NCBI GenBank assembly: GCA_052034115.1
Contig: JBPOIZ010000015.1
Coordinates: 6,938-70,937 of the forward strand
Reading direction: 5' to 3'
Length of the DNA: 64,000 nucleotides
From: Lutibacillus sp052034115
GTDB lineage: Bacteria; Actinomycetota; Actinomycetes; Actinomycetales; Dermatophilaceae
Shown: in pieces, positions 8,523-17,236 of the stretch
Layout: every line of letters starts with the position of its first letter
How positions within the stretch are numbered: the first letter of the stretch is position 1
Translations under genes and position numbers: made by a program
Notes under the pieces: generated by a model
The model's input: only the letters and a program-made list of their open reading frames with translations
Database searches by the model: none
Told to the model about the DNA's origin: nothing

Positions 8523-11500
8523 CTACGGGTTGCCGTTCCCTGCTCCGGGCGGCGTGAGTTCGTCGCGGAGCAACGCCACGGCATCGCCATACTCGGCGGT
8601 CCGGGGGTATTCGCCGTGGGTCATGACGGTCAGCAGGTAGGCGGTGTAGTCGACCTCGGTGGCGTACCAGTCCCGCCACGCGTAGGCCGGTGACGTCGGC
8701 CCCACGAAACCCTCTCCGGGAGGCATGGCGACAAGCGGCATACCCAGGTAGTCGGTCAGGCGCCAGAGGCTGACCCAGCGCGGGGCCGGCAGGGTGGCGC
8801 CCGCCGCGGCGTCGTCCGGCGGCGCGGCCCCCAGAAGGTGCCGCACGCTGCCCGGGAGGGGCCGCGGTGGCGGGTCCGCGCCCACTTGGGGCGCCCACTG
8901 GCCCTCCCACGGGTCCGGCGCCGTCAGGGAGGCGGCCCGCGCCGGCGCGACGCCGAGCACCGCAGGCCCGAGCAGTTCGGGGAAGTAACGGCTGAAGTAG
9001 GCGCGCAACTGCGTGCCGTAGGTGACCAGCCCGAAGCGCGGCACCATCCATCGGTTCGGGGTGGCCTGGTGGTCCTGGCGAGGGTCGGGTGGATGCCAGC
9101 CCGCCTCGGTGGGCCACGGCGCACCGAGGACCGCTGCGACGGCGAGCACACCGCCGAGGGAGTGGGCGGACATCACGACCGCCCGCGGCGAGCCCGACAG
9201 CGCCTCGTCCGGCGTGCCGGCGCCCTCCTGGGTGAGCCACCACCGGCACCGGGCGAGCAGTTCGGGGACCACCCGCTCGCCGTAGCACGGCGGGCCGAGC
9301 GGGTGGGCGGAGCGCGGGACCACGCCGGCGAGATCCCACAGGATGCCGAGCGGACGGGTCGGTCGACCCCCGGCAGAGGTGCCCGAGGCCAGCCCGAGCG
9401 TGGCCGTGGCGGCGAGGGCGAGGATGGCGTGTCCGGCCGTGACGATATTGGGTCCTACATCGCGCACCGGCTCGAAGGCCCGGGCCACCCCGATGAGCGC
9501 GATCGCCGCACCGCAGGTCAGCAGGATGCCGGCAAGCAGCGGCTCGGCCCGGTGAGCACCCGCGGCGAACCTGCGCTTGGCGAAGACGGCGCGCGCCATC
9601 GGCCCGTCCTGCTCCCCGGGATCGCCGGGGCCCCCCGGGCCGTTGGGCCCACTCGGGTCACCGACGCCGTTGACCGACAACGTGCCGGCCGGCCAGGCGA
9701 GCGTGGTCAGGCGGGCTGGAAGGGGTCCCCATCGGAGGGCACAGACGCCGACGACCGCCCCCAGGAGGAGCACGCCGAGACCGGCTGCGAGGGCGAACCA
9801 GCCCAGGGGCGCGGGAACGACCAGATCGCGGGCCGGGCCGGCCTGCGACCCATTCGGCACACCCAGACCGAGCAGCGAGCCAGCCGAGTGGTCGCCGTTG
9901 AACCGGTCGGCAATGCCCAGGGTCAACGTGCTGGCGATGACCAGACAGAAGTAGGCGGCCAGGCCGAGGAACACACCCGGAGCGCGGCCGCCCCAGCCGG
10001 TGGCCTGTGCCTCGGTCAGAGGGCTGCCGTCGAACGCCGGGATGCCGGGACCGCGAGAGAGCCGCGCCGCGACCAGACCGATGACCAGGACCGCCGCGGC
10101 CAGCAGGACACCGACCCACCACGGCCGCTCGGCCGGCCACCAGGAGAGCCACCGCCAACCGCCGAGGAGGTCGACGGCGAGGACACCGAGGACCACGCCG
10201 GGCAGCGCCAGCTCGATCGAGCCGCGGAACCGCCGCTGCTCGTCCAGCGCGGCCCGGCGCACGGACAGTGCCGTGACGACGAGCGCGACGAGCAGGGCCA
10301 GGAGCAGGTCGATCGCCACCCCCGTGCCGGTCATCGCCGACACGTCATCGTCGGTCGCGGTGCCGAGCGCCAGCGCGACGATGAGGAAGGCGATGAAGGT
10401 CAGCGCTGCGGTGACGACGAGGCGACGCGAGTCGCGCAGTGACTCCTTCTCGCGCAGCCGGGTGGGGTTGCTCGCCTCCTCTTCGGGCGTCAGGTCGATG
10501 TCGGCAGCCAGTGGCGCGAGCCGCAGGAGCACCCAGGTGCCCCACAGCAGCACGGCGAGCGAGGCGACGAACAGGGCGGTGTTGAGCACGACGGCCAGAC
10601 CGGACGTGTGGGTGGCGAGGTGCCACGAGCTCACCGCGATGACGAGTGCGACGGGCACCGCGAGGTGGACGTGCGCCGAGGGGCCGCTGATGGGTGAGTG
10701 GTTCCAGAAGCCCGGGGTCGACAGCAACGGCCAGCGCGGTGACGCGGTCGCGGAGGTCGGCAGCTCGGCGCGGCGATTGATGCTGTCCACCGAGCGAGGC
10801 CGCTGGTTGCGGGTGGCTTGTTCGAACCGGGTGCGGGTGTATGACGACAGTGCCCAGAGGGCGGCGAGCAGCGCGACGGGGATGAGGCTGAGGAAGGCCA
10901 TCCGCTGGCCCAACGACCAGCCGGCCAGGAAGCCGACGATGTCGGGGATGTTGGTGCACGCCGCGGGAACGGCCGGGACCGGACGGCACTGGACACCGAC
11001 GACGTCCACGGAGAGCACCGTGGCCGTCGCCGCAGTGAGCAGGCTGAGCAGAAGGCCACCGAACCGGAAGATCCACGCCCCGCCGGCCTTGCGTTCGGTG
11101 AGCGGGCGGAAGAGCGCCCGCCCTGGTGGCCCGTAGTGGAGGCGCCGACTCCAGTAGGCGACGTTGGTGAGGGCGAACGGGAGCAGCATCGTCCACAGGA
11201 CCCGGCTCACGCCCTGGACCAGGGTGCCGATGGCACCGCTGGGGCCACCGAAGGTCGTTCGAGCCAGGTTGCCCCAGGAGTAGGCCTCCCGAACGACACC
11301 GTCAGGAGTGTGTCCGCGCTCGGTGGGCTTGGGGTTCGGCACGTCGTCCTTGCGTTGCCAGAACGAGCCGAGGGTGTCGCCGGTGACCATCCGGATGGCC
11401 TCTGCCGGCAGGTCGAGCATGTCGTGCGGCGTGGTGTTGTTGACGCCGTGGACCCGCAGCTCCAGGACCTGGGGGGCGGGCGACGCCGGCTCGTGGCCGT

Positions 11501-11531
11501 CCGGCACAGGGCGTCCGCTGGCGCTGTCCAT
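8523..11531 (-). CDS. Large membrane protein with lipase-like serine motif
   Basis: A 1002-residue protein I cannot assign to a named family. The N-terminus has LELRVHGVNNTTPHDML near residues 23-39, resembling the first strand and oxyanion region of alpha/beta-hydrolases. About eight or more membrane spans follow (about 110 to 770). The C-terminus contains AVVMSAHSLGGVLAVAAV, a GxSxG-like nucleophile elbow, then WRLTDYLG and VMTHGEYPRTAEY, plausible acid and histidine positions. ATG 11531 follows the upstream stop by 5 bases, so the two membrane genes form a unit. A serine hydrolase split by a membrane domain is the best reading, but it is inference. Confidence 0.7.
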   Translation of the reverse strand: MDSASGRPVPDGHEPASPAPQVLELRVHGVNNTTPHDMLDLPAEAIRMVTGDTLGSFWQRKDDVPNPKPTERGHTPDGVVREAYSWGNLARTTFGGPSGAIGTLVQGVSRVLWTMLLPFALTNVAYWSRRLHYGPPGRALFRPLTERKAGGAWIFRFGGLLLSLLTAATATVLSVDVVGVQCRPVPAVPAACTNIPDIVGFLAGWSLGQRMAFLSLIPVALLAALWALSSYTRTRFEQATRNQRPRSVDSINRRAELPTSATASPRWPLLSTPGFWNHSPISGPSAHVHLAVPVALVIAVSSWHLATHTSGLAVVLNTALFVASLAVLLWGTWVLLRLAPLAADIDLTPEEEASNPTRLREKESLRDSRRLVVTAALTFIAFLIVALALGTATDDDVSAMTGTGVAIDLLLALLVALVVTALSVRRAALDEQRRFRGSIELALPGVVLGVLAVDLLGGWRWLSWWPAERPWWVGVLLAAAVLVIGLVAARLSRGPGIPAFDGSPLTEAQATGWGGRAPGVFLGLAAYFCLVIASTLTLGIADRFNGDHSAGSLLGLGVPNGSQAGPARDLVVPAPLGWFALAAGLGVLLLGAVVGVCALRWGPLPARLTTLAWPAGTLSVNGVGDPSGPNGPGGPGDPGEQDGPMARAVFAKRRFAAGAHRAEPLLAGILLTCGAAIALIGVARAFEPVRDVGPNIVTAGHAILALAATATLGLASGTSAGGRPTRPLGILWDLAGVVPRSAHPLGPPCYGERVVPELLARCRWWLTQEGAGTPDEALSGSPRAVVMSAHSLGGVLAVAAVLGAPWPTEAGWHPPDPRQDHQATPNRWMVPRFGLVTYGTQLRAYFSRYFPELLGPAVLGVAPARAASLTAPDPWEGQWAPQVGADPPPRPLPGSVRHLLGAAPPDDAAAGATLPAPRWVSLWRLTDYLGMPLVAMPPGEGFVGPTSPAYAWRDWYATEVDYTAYLLTVMTHGEYPRTAEYGDAVALLRDELTPPGAGNGNP

Positions 11532-11536
11532 ACCGG

Positions 11537-12436
11537 CTATCCGTTCGCTGCCACGGGGGGCAGCCCACGCTCGGCGGCGATCTCGTCCTTGTCGATGACT
11601 CGCCACAGCTCGGCGGTCTGGATCGCCCAGAACAGCGCGAACTCCGCGATGAGCAGCACCTCGGCGACGATGACGACGTGGTTGAAGCCCGTGATGGTGA
11701 AGTGCAGGACCACGACAGCCAGGAGGGTCAGCCCCATGAGCCAGGCGACGCCTTGGTAGCGGCGGACATAGGCGTCGTTCCCGACGACCCGGGACGAGCG
11801 CGCGTTGAGCAGGACGACGTAGATGATGCCGACGAAGAGAATGACGGCCGCGGCCGAGTGCGCCGTCGCCTCGAAGAACGAGCGGGCGACGACATACGTC
11901 ACGACGAAGGCCACGAGCACCACCCACCCGAGGAGGAGGACGTTGTGGGCGCCGCCGCCGAGGGGCTCCCCAGTCTCCCGCCGAGCCAGATACACCCGGA
12001 CTGCCTCGGCAGCTGCGCCTGCGATGAAGAGGGCCAGGACGTTGTTGCTGATACCCGGGGCGACGTCATAGCTGGCTGGCAACTGGGGGCCGGAGCACAC
12101 CGTCTCGCGGGTCGTCGGCACGAAGGCGACGACGAAGGCGAGGAAGCCGGAGAAGTTGAGGACGACGTCCTCGGTGTCGGTGCTGCCTTTGTAGACGATC
12201 AGGCAGGCACCGATGACGCAGAGCGCCGCGATGAACACCGAGTGGGCTGCCGTGAAGTAATAGGCGCTGATCGAGGTCTGGATGCAGCCGCTCGCAGCGG
12301 CGATCTGTCGAACCACCGCGATGAGGAGCATGCCCACGACGACGAGGGTGGCGACCCTCAGGTAGCGGTAGGTGCGGAGGACGGCCAGACGCTGGCCCTG
12401 CTCGTCCCTCGTGGGGACCCGGCTCGGCTCGGTCAT
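11537..12436 (-). CDS. Seven- to eight-span membrane protein of unknown function
   Basis: A 299-residue integral membrane protein. Its first half has TM near 25-45, then SISAYYFTAAHSVFIAALCVIGACLI, a stretch seen in uncharacterised bacterial membrane proteins, followed by about six more spans. Two cysteines (SGC, TVC) flank the first external loops and could pair. The C-terminus is cytoplasmic and charged (VIDKDEIAAERG). ATG 12436 is preferred because upstream residues are arginine-rich and non-family-like. It is translated just before the 1002-residue hydrolase-like protein, so it is probably its partner. No function is assigned. Confidence 0.75.
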   Translation of the reverse strand: MTEPSRVPTRDEQGQRLAVLRTYRYLRVATLVVVGMLLIAVVRQIAAASGCIQTSISAYYFTAAHSVFIAALCVIGACLIVYKGSTDTEDVVLNFSGFLAFVVAFVPTTRETVCSGPQLPASYDVAPGISNNVLALFIAGAAAEAVRVYLARRETGEPLGGGAHNVLLLGWVVLVAFVVTYVVARSFFEATAHSAAAVILFVGIIYVVLLNARSSRVVGNDAYVRRYQGVAWLMGLTLLAVVVLHFTITGFNHVVIVAEVLLIAEFALFWAIQTAELWRVIDKDEIAAERGLPPVAANG

Positions 12437-12507
12437 GCGGGCAGGGTCCCGCACCGGTCCGGTCTGGGGCAATAGTCCGGTATGCCGCGTGCCGTGGCGG
12501 GGGCGGC

Positions 12508-12963
12508 CTACCGCAGTTGGGCTCGGGCGCGCGACTCGACGGTGATCGTGACGGTGCGGCCCAGCGCGCCGAGGATGGCTCCGGTGAAGGGCAGGTCCAC
12601 GGTGCCCTGCAGGACCACCACCGCGGTGCGCCCGTCGGGTGAGCCGGTGCCGGGTCGAGCCGCCCACGAATCCACCCCCATCGGCAGCTCGCGAGCGGCG
12701 AGCGAGTCGGCGACCTCCTCACGGACCGTGGCGGTGCTGATCGCCACAACGTCGGAGACCCCCGAGGTGTAGTAGGCGGCCTCGTCCAGGGCGTCGGCCG
12801 CATCGAGCGCGAGGGCGTCGGCGACGTCATACAGGCGCATTCTGGCCAGGTGGGCTGCGGTGACGTCCACCCCGCCGAGGACGACGAGCAGGACCACGAC
12901 GCTCAGTCCGGCGAGCAGCACCGAGATCTGGCCCCGTTCGTCCCGTCGGCCACGACGCACCAT
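12508..12963 (-). CDS. TadG-like pilus/secreted-flank protein
   Basis: A 151-residue protein with the short basic start RRGRRDERGQ, then a single hydrophobic helix (about 13-35) and an external domain. This is the layout of Rv3660c-region / TadG-like proteins that close actinobacterial tad operons. The position-5 Glu after the Gly of a class III prepilin site is absent (G-QISVL). It starts 1 base after the preceding tadE stop (TGAGATG). Its role is probably as a minor pseudopilin or assembly factor at the membrane. Confidence 0.75.
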   Translation of the reverse strand: MVRRGRRDERGQISVLLAGLSVVVLLVVLGGVDVTAAHLARMRLYDVADALALDAADALDEAAYYTSGVSDVVAISTATVREEVADSLAARELPMGVDSWAARPGTGSPDGRTAVVVLQGTVDLPFTGAILGALGRTVTITVESRARAQLR

Positions 12964-12964
12964 C

Positions 12965-13450
12965 TCAGCCGCCCCCGCCCGGTTGCCGGAACCGGTCCAC
13001 CGTCGCGACGTGCGTGGCCGTCACCGGCACCGACGCGGGCAACACGCCCGCGAGCGCATCCGGGACGAGCGGCAGGGTCACTCGGATCGAGGCGGTCACC
13101 TCGACCCGCCCCTCGGGTCGCAGGCAGGGCGCACCGTCGCAGGCGAAGGTCACCTGCCCGCCCGGCAGCCCGTAGTCCTCGAAGGTCAGCTGCGCCGCGG
13201 TGGTGCCGAGCTCGAGGGCCGCGTCCTGCGTCGGCGCGGTCACGAAGACCCGGCCCGCCTCGCGCGCAGCCGTCGACACCGCAAACGACGCCCGCTGTAT
13301 GGCGGCCAGGGTGATGATGAGGTAGACGATCGGCACGAGGACGAGCACCCCGAGGAAGACGAACTCCACGACCGCGCGGCCACTCTCGTCCCGGCGGGTC
13401 GGCCACCGGCGGGTCGGCCACCGGCGTAGCCGGGCGACCAGCGCCTTCAC
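12965..13450 (-). CDS. TadE-family minor pseudopilin
   Basis: The protein has 161 residues. A prepilin-like site ESG-RAVVEF shows Gly followed by Glu at +5, then a hydrophobic helix (about 28-50) and an external domain with two cysteines (FACDGAPCL) likely to form a disulfide. The N-terminal cytoplasmic leader holds a duplicated RWPTR unit from a 15-bp tandem repeat. GTG 13450 overlaps the previous stop (GTGA), with AAGGAG upstream inside the previous gene. TadE-family proteins are processed by a prepilin peptidase and needed for Flp pilus assembly; no such peptidase gene is in this window. Confidence 0.82.
   Translation of the reverse strand: MKALVARLRRWPTRRWPTRRDESGRAVVEFVFLGVLVLVPIVYLIITLAAIQRASFAVSTAAREAGRVFVTAPTQDAALELGTTAAQLTFEDYGLPGGQVTFACDGAPCLRPEGRVEVTASIRVTLPLVPDALAGVLPASVPVTATHVATVDRFRQPGGGG
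13392..13421 (+). repeat. 15-bp tandem duplication in tadE leader
   Basis: Two perfect adjacent copies of CGGCGGGTCGGCCAC encode RWPTR twice in the cytoplasmic leader of the TadE-like protein. The copies keep the frame, so the duplication is tolerated and could vary in copy number between strains. Confidence 0.85.
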
Positions 13451-13827
13451 GGGATCTCCTTGACCGCACGACCCGAGACGGTCAGCGCGCCGGCAGGCCC
13501 GAGCAGGCCGATGACCGGCAGCGGCGAGGTGACCGTGACCCGGACCACCCGAACACCACCGACGACCTCCTCGGCCGCGACGACGTCCTGGGCATATCCC
13601 TGCGTCAGCGACGACCCGATGAGCTCCTCGGCCCGCGCCACGCCGTCCGCGCCGGTGGCGTCAGCGCGAGCCGCCACGCGGGCCCCCTCACAGGCCCCGG
13701 AGAGCACGACGTTGCGCACGTAGAGAGTCAAGGCGAGCTGCAGGACGCCGATGGCGAGCACCACGAGGAGCGCGGCGACCATGGTGAACTCGGCGATCGC
13801 CGAGCCGCGCTCCCCCCGGATCGGCAT
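13447..13827 (-). CDS. TadE-family minor pseudopilin
   Basis: A 126-residue protein with a short leader, MPIRGERG, and then SAIAEF, giving Gly at -1 and Glu at +5 of a class III prepilin site. A hydrophobic helix runs from about 14 to 37. The rest is a small external domain without cysteines except in SGACEGARVAARA. It lies between the pilin and the second tadE, with overlapping stop and start codons. Predicted minor pilus subunit or assembly factor. Confidence 0.85.
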   Translation of the reverse strand: MPIRGERGSAIAEFTMVAALLVVLAIGVLQLALTLYVRNVVLSGACEGARVAARADATGADGVARAEELIGSSLTQGYAQDVVAAEEVVGGVRVVRVTVTSPLPVIGLLGPAGALTVSGRAVKEIP

Positions 13828-13848
13828 GGCGGCTGACCGTCGCGGCGG

Positions 13849-14034
13849 TCAGGGGCCGGTGACTGAGTTGACGGCGTCGGTGAACAGCTCGACGAGCCGG
13901 TCACCGGCAACCGCCCAGATGGCCATGACGAGGCCGGCCGTCATGATCGTGATGAGGACCCAACCGGGCACGTCGCCGCGCTCGTTGCGTCGTGAGACGA
14001 CGGCGGCGAGTCGGCGCAGGACGGAGTCGAACAT
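13849..14034 (-). CDS. Flp-type pilin-like small membrane protein
   Basis: A 61-residue protein starting at ATG 14034, preceded by AGGGGG. The layout is a short basic leader, NERGDVPGW, then a hydrophobic helix VLITIMTAGLVMAIWAVAG and a short tail (LVELFTDAVNSVTGP). Size, position after tadC and helix placement fit the major Flp pilin of actinobacterial tad loci. The Glu at +5 after the Gly, present in classical Flp pilins, is replaced (G-DVPGW), so processing by a prepilin peptidase is not certain. An upstream start at 14085 would add 17 residues and has no comparable ribosome site. Confidence 0.75.
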   Translation of the reverse strand: MFDSVLRRLAAVVSRRNERGDVPGWVLITIMTAGLVMAIWAVAGDRLVELFTDAVNSVTGP

Positions 14035-14081
14035 GGAGAACCCCCTGATGGGTCGGATCGGTGCGGGCGGACGGGTCGACG

Positions 14082-15020
14082 TCATAACGACAAGGTGAGG
14101 AAGGCCAGGCCGGGGAAGAGGGCGAAGACGATGGTCACGGGCAGCACAAGGAAGACGACCGGCACCATCATCGCGATCTCGCGGCGCCCGCCCTCCTCCA
14201 TGACGGCGCGCCGGCCGAGCTCTCGCACGTCCTGGGCCTGGGCGCGAAGGACGTCCGCGAGCGGCGTGCCACGCTCCACGGCGACGATGATCCCGTCGAC
14301 AAAACGCTGCAACGACACCAACCCCGTTCGCTCCGCCAGACCCTCCAGGGCGACCGGGAGGCTTGCTCCGGCCCGGGCGTCGGCGAGGGCGGCCCCCAAC
14401 TCGTGCGAGAGCTCACCGTGGGAGAGGCGCGCCACCCGGTCGAGCGCCCCGACCGCTCCCTCGCCCGCACCGACCGCGAGGGCCAGCAACTCGGCGATCG
14501 TGGGGAACTCCGTGAGCATCCGTTGCTCCCGACGCCGGGCCGAACGGCTCAGGGCCTGATCACGCAGCACGACTCCGGTCGCGGCGAGCAGGACGACGAG
14601 CAGGGCACCTTGCACCGGCGACGCGCCGCGGGCGAGGAGCCCGAAGATCCCGAGCAGCACACCGAGAACGGCACCGGCCGCGCCCCAGATCACCTGCTCG
14701 GCCCGAAACCGTTCGACATCCGGTGCCCGCCCGGCACGCAGCAGCCGACGCCGCACCGACCCTGCACCGCCGAGCACTCGCTCCACCCCACGGGCCAGGT
14801 CGCGCACGACCGGCGCGAGGATGCGTCCCCACCCCATGGCGATGACGTCGCCGTCGGCTCCACTGAGCAGCCGACTCGGTCGTGGAACGTCTCGGACGTA
14901 GGGTCCGACGCGGTCGGCCAGGCTCGGCTGTCGATGTCGCGGCAACCGGGCCAGCACCAGCAGCACGCCAAGGCCCACGATCAGCCCGAGGGTCGCGCCG
15001 TAGAGCCCCAGGCGGGTCAT
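14082..15020 (-). CDS. tadC: Tad pilus inner-membrane protein TadC (T2SS F domain)
   Basis: A 312-residue type II secretion system F-domain protein, one of the two platform proteins of the Flp pilus motor. A hydrophobic segment lies at 5-25, two at about 115-155 and one at the extreme C-terminus (VPVVFLVLPVTIVFALFPGLAFL). The central cytoplasmic F domain includes TEFPTIAELLALAVGAGEG and the conserved LQRFVDGIIVAVERGTPLADVLRAQA. ATG 15020 overlaps the tadB stop (ATGA), giving translational coupling. Confidence 0.92.
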   Translation of the reverse strand: MTRLGLYGATLGLIVGLGVLLVLARLPRHRQPSLADRVGPYVRDVPRPSRLLSGADGDVIAMGWGRILAPVVRDLARGVERVLGGAGSVRRRLLRAGRAPDVERFRAEQVIWGAAGAVLGVLLGIFGLLARGASPVQGALLVVLLAATGVVLRDQALSRSARRREQRMLTEFPTIAELLALAVGAGEGAVGALDRVARLSHGELSHELGAALADARAGASLPVALEGLAERTGLVSLQRFVDGIIVAVERGTPLADVLRAQAQDVRELGRRAVMEEGGRREIAMMVPVVFLVLPVTIVFALFPGLAFLTLSL

Positions 15021-15886
15021 CGCAGCACCCGCTGTTCCTGGGGCAGGCGACCGACCCGGATCATCAACCGGTAGGCGAGCACGCTGACCGCGGCTCCGGC
15101 GAGCAGCACCACCACGCCGGCGGGGCTGTTGTAGGCGCGGATCGACTCGCCCCGGCTCGACATCAGGGCCAGGACGATCCACGGCGAGCCGACCGCAAGT
15201 CGCGCCGCGTTGATCGTCCAGCCTTGTCTGGTCTCCACCTCCGCACGAGTGCGCGCGTCCTCCCGCAGAAAGGCCGACAGCGTGCGCAGCAACCGACCCA
15301 GGTCCGAGCCACCGACCTCGCGGGCGATGCGCAGCGACTCGACGAGTCGATCGGCCACGGGGTCGGCCAGCCGGGCCTTGAGCCGGTCCAGGCTGTCCTG
15401 AAACCGGCCGGAGGTGCGGTAGTCGTGGCCGAAGTCGGCAAACGCAGGCCGCAGCTCCTCCGGGCCACGAGTCGCGAGCTGGATCAGCGACTCCGGCAAC
15501 GCCATACCGGCCCGCACCGCCGAGGCGATGTTGTCCACGACATCGGGCCACACATCACGGAGCTGGGCCCGTCGGTGGCGGGCCCGGGAACGGATGATGG
15601 CCAGCGGCGCGTAGGCCGCCATCGTCGCGAAACAGGCCGCGACGGGAGCCGTGCGCGTGATGGCGAACCCTAGGACGAACACTCCCACCCCGGCCACCGT
15701 GGAGGCGGCGACCACGTTGCCGGGGGTCACCGTCGTGTAGCCGGCCTGCGTGATCACCTCACGCAACCGATCCCACCCGCTCAGCGCGCCGGCGGCCCGA
15801 GCGGCGGAGGGCTCCCGGGGCCAGGACGCCCACCAGATGCAGAACAAGCCGATCCCGAGCAGCAGACCGACACCAAGCCCCTTCAC
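15017..15886 (-). CDS. tadB: Tad pilus inner-membrane protein TadB (T2SS F domain)
   Basis: A 289-residue partner of TadC. The N-terminal helix is at about 3-20, two membrane segments lie near 58-100, the F domain contains WPDVVDNIASAVRAGMALPESL and REVGGSDLGRLLRTLSAFLRED, and a hairpin of membrane segments ends the protein (GVVVLLAGAAVSVLAYRLMI). The start at 15886 overlaps the tadA stop by 4 bases. It sits in the membrane between the ATPase TadA and the pilus. Confidence 0.92.
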   Translation of the reverse strand: MKGLGVGLLLGIGLFCIWWASWPREPSAARAAGALSGWDRLREVITQAGYTTVTPGNVVAASTVAGVGVFVLGFAITRTAPVAACFATMAAYAPLAIIRSRARHRRAQLRDVWPDVVDNIASAVRAGMALPESLIQLATRGPEELRPAFADFGHDYRTSGRFQDSLDRLKARLADPVADRLVESLRIAREVGGSDLGRLLRTLSAFLREDARTRAEVETRQGWTINAARLAVGSPWIVLALMSSRGESIRAYNSPAGVVVLLAGAAVSVLAYRLMIRVGRLPQEQRVLR

Positions 15887-17115
15887 GGCACGCTCCGGGA
15901 CAGCAGCGCGGCGACGTCATACCCCGCCCGCACGAACCGGTCCTGATGCGGCGGGAACCCGTCGCCGCGGACAAGACGGCCCTCTCGGGTGGTGAACAGG
16001 TCGGCGATCTCGACGACGTCGCCTTCGACCCGGCCGGGGACGGCGACGACCTCTCGGACCCGTCGCACCCCGTCGGCTTCCAACGCGATATGGACGACGA
16101 TGTCGATGGAGGCGGCCACGGTCGGGACGACGAAGCTGCTGCTGACGTTCTCGCCGGCCAGCAGCGGCAGCGTGCACATCTTGGTGACCGCCTCGCGGGC
16201 GCTGTTGGCGTGCACCGTGCACATGCCCGGCAGCCCGGAATTCAGCGCAATGAGCAGGTCGAGCGACTCGGCCTGGCGGACCTCGCCGACGATGATCCGG
16301 CTGGGCCGCATCCGCAGCGCTTCCTTGACCAGTCGCCGCAGTGGCACCTCGCCGGTGCCCTCCAGACTCGGCTGGCGGCACTGCATCGACGCCACGTCGC
16401 GCAGCGGGATCTTCAGCTCGAAGACCTCCTCGCAGGTGACCACCCGATCTCGAGCCGGTATGGCGGCCGCCAGGCAGTTGAGCAGGGTGGTCTTGCCGGC
16501 CTGTGTGCCACCGGCGACGAGGATGTTCAGGCCCGACGCGACGGCGGCGTGGAGGAACGCAGCGGCCTGCTTGGTGACGGTGCCCAGGCGCACCAGGTCA
16601 TCGAGGTGATCGGCCTTGACGACGAACTTGCGGATGTTGACGACCCAGTGGTCCTTGGTGATGTCGGGGATGACGACGTGCAGCCGCGATCCGTCCGGCA
16701 GGGTGGCGTCGACGAATGGGCTGGACAGGTCGACCCGGCGCCCGCTGGTGCGCAGCATGCGCTCGACGAGGTCGCGGACCTCGTCGGCGGTCAGGATCGT
16801 CGTAGTCAGCTCGGCGACACCGTTGCGGGCGATGTAGACCGCGCTGGGCGAATTGATCCAAATCTCCTCGACGGCCGGGTCGTCGAAGTATTGCTGCAGC
16901 GGACCGAACCCGCCCACTGCGTCGATGACCGACTTGACCGCCGCGTCGAGGTCGACCAGCGGCGTCAGCCCCCCGGAGAGGCTCCGCTCGTCGTAGTCGG
17001 CGACGGCGTCGCGGACCAGCCGCTCCAGGTCGCTCGGGCGGCGCAACGGGTCCAGACCGGTGCGCCGGATGACCTCGCGCACTTCGCCCTCGACAACGCG
17101 CACACCGTCGCTCAC
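15883..17115 (-). CDS. tadA: Tad/CpaF-type pilus assembly ATPase
   Basis: A 410-residue secretion ATPase of the CpaF family that powers Flp pilus assembly. It has an N-terminal domain to about 165, Walker A GGTQAGKTTLL, the Asp box near VVTCEEVFELKIP, Walker B RIIVGEVRQAESLDLL and the His box MCTVHANSAREA. GTG 17115 is chosen because GGAGGTGAT lies 6 bases upstream; TTG 17118 would be too close. It is the first gene of the tad operon. A TAGGCT hexamer about 55-60 bases upstream may be the -10 box. No TadZ/CpaE, CpaB or prepilin peptidase gene accompanies it. Confidence 0.94.
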   Translation of the reverse strand: MSDGVRVVEGEVREVIRRTGLDPLRRPSDLERLVRDAVADYDERSLSGGLTPLVDLDAAVKSVIDAVGGFGPLQQYFDDPAVEEIWINSPSAVYIARNGVAELTTTILTADEVRDLVERMLRTSGRRVDLSSPFVDATLPDGSRLHVVIPDITKDHWVVNIRKFVVKADHLDDLVRLGTVTKQAAAFLHAAVASGLNILVAGGTQAGKTTLLNCLAAAIPARDRVVTCEEVFELKIPLRDVASMQCRQPSLEGTGEVPLRRLVKEALRMRPSRIIVGEVRQAESLDLLIALNSGLPGMCTVHANSAREAVTKMCTLPLLAGENVSSSFVVPTVAASIDIVVHIALEADGVRRVREVVAVPGRVEGDVVEIADLFTTREGRLVRGDGFPPHQDRFVRAGYDVAALLSRSVP

Positions 17116-17236
17116 CAATCACCTCCGGGTGGGGTGATCCCGGTGCCCCCTGTATGGCGACCGAGTTTCGAGGCAGCCTAACCCCGCCGCGACACCCGCG
17201 CCCACCGAACGTGGCGACTGTGGACAACCCGGTTGC

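Noticed and set aside
7399..9339. 646-residue reading of prfB
   Set aside because: The N-terminal 276 residues are antisense-like low-complexity sequence inside the adjacent membrane gene. RF2 homology starts at GTG 8511.
10808..10818. GTTCGAAC palindrome as a possible SOS box
   Set aside because: The half-sites lack the 4-base spacer and the position is inside a coding region, so it does not fit a LexA operator.
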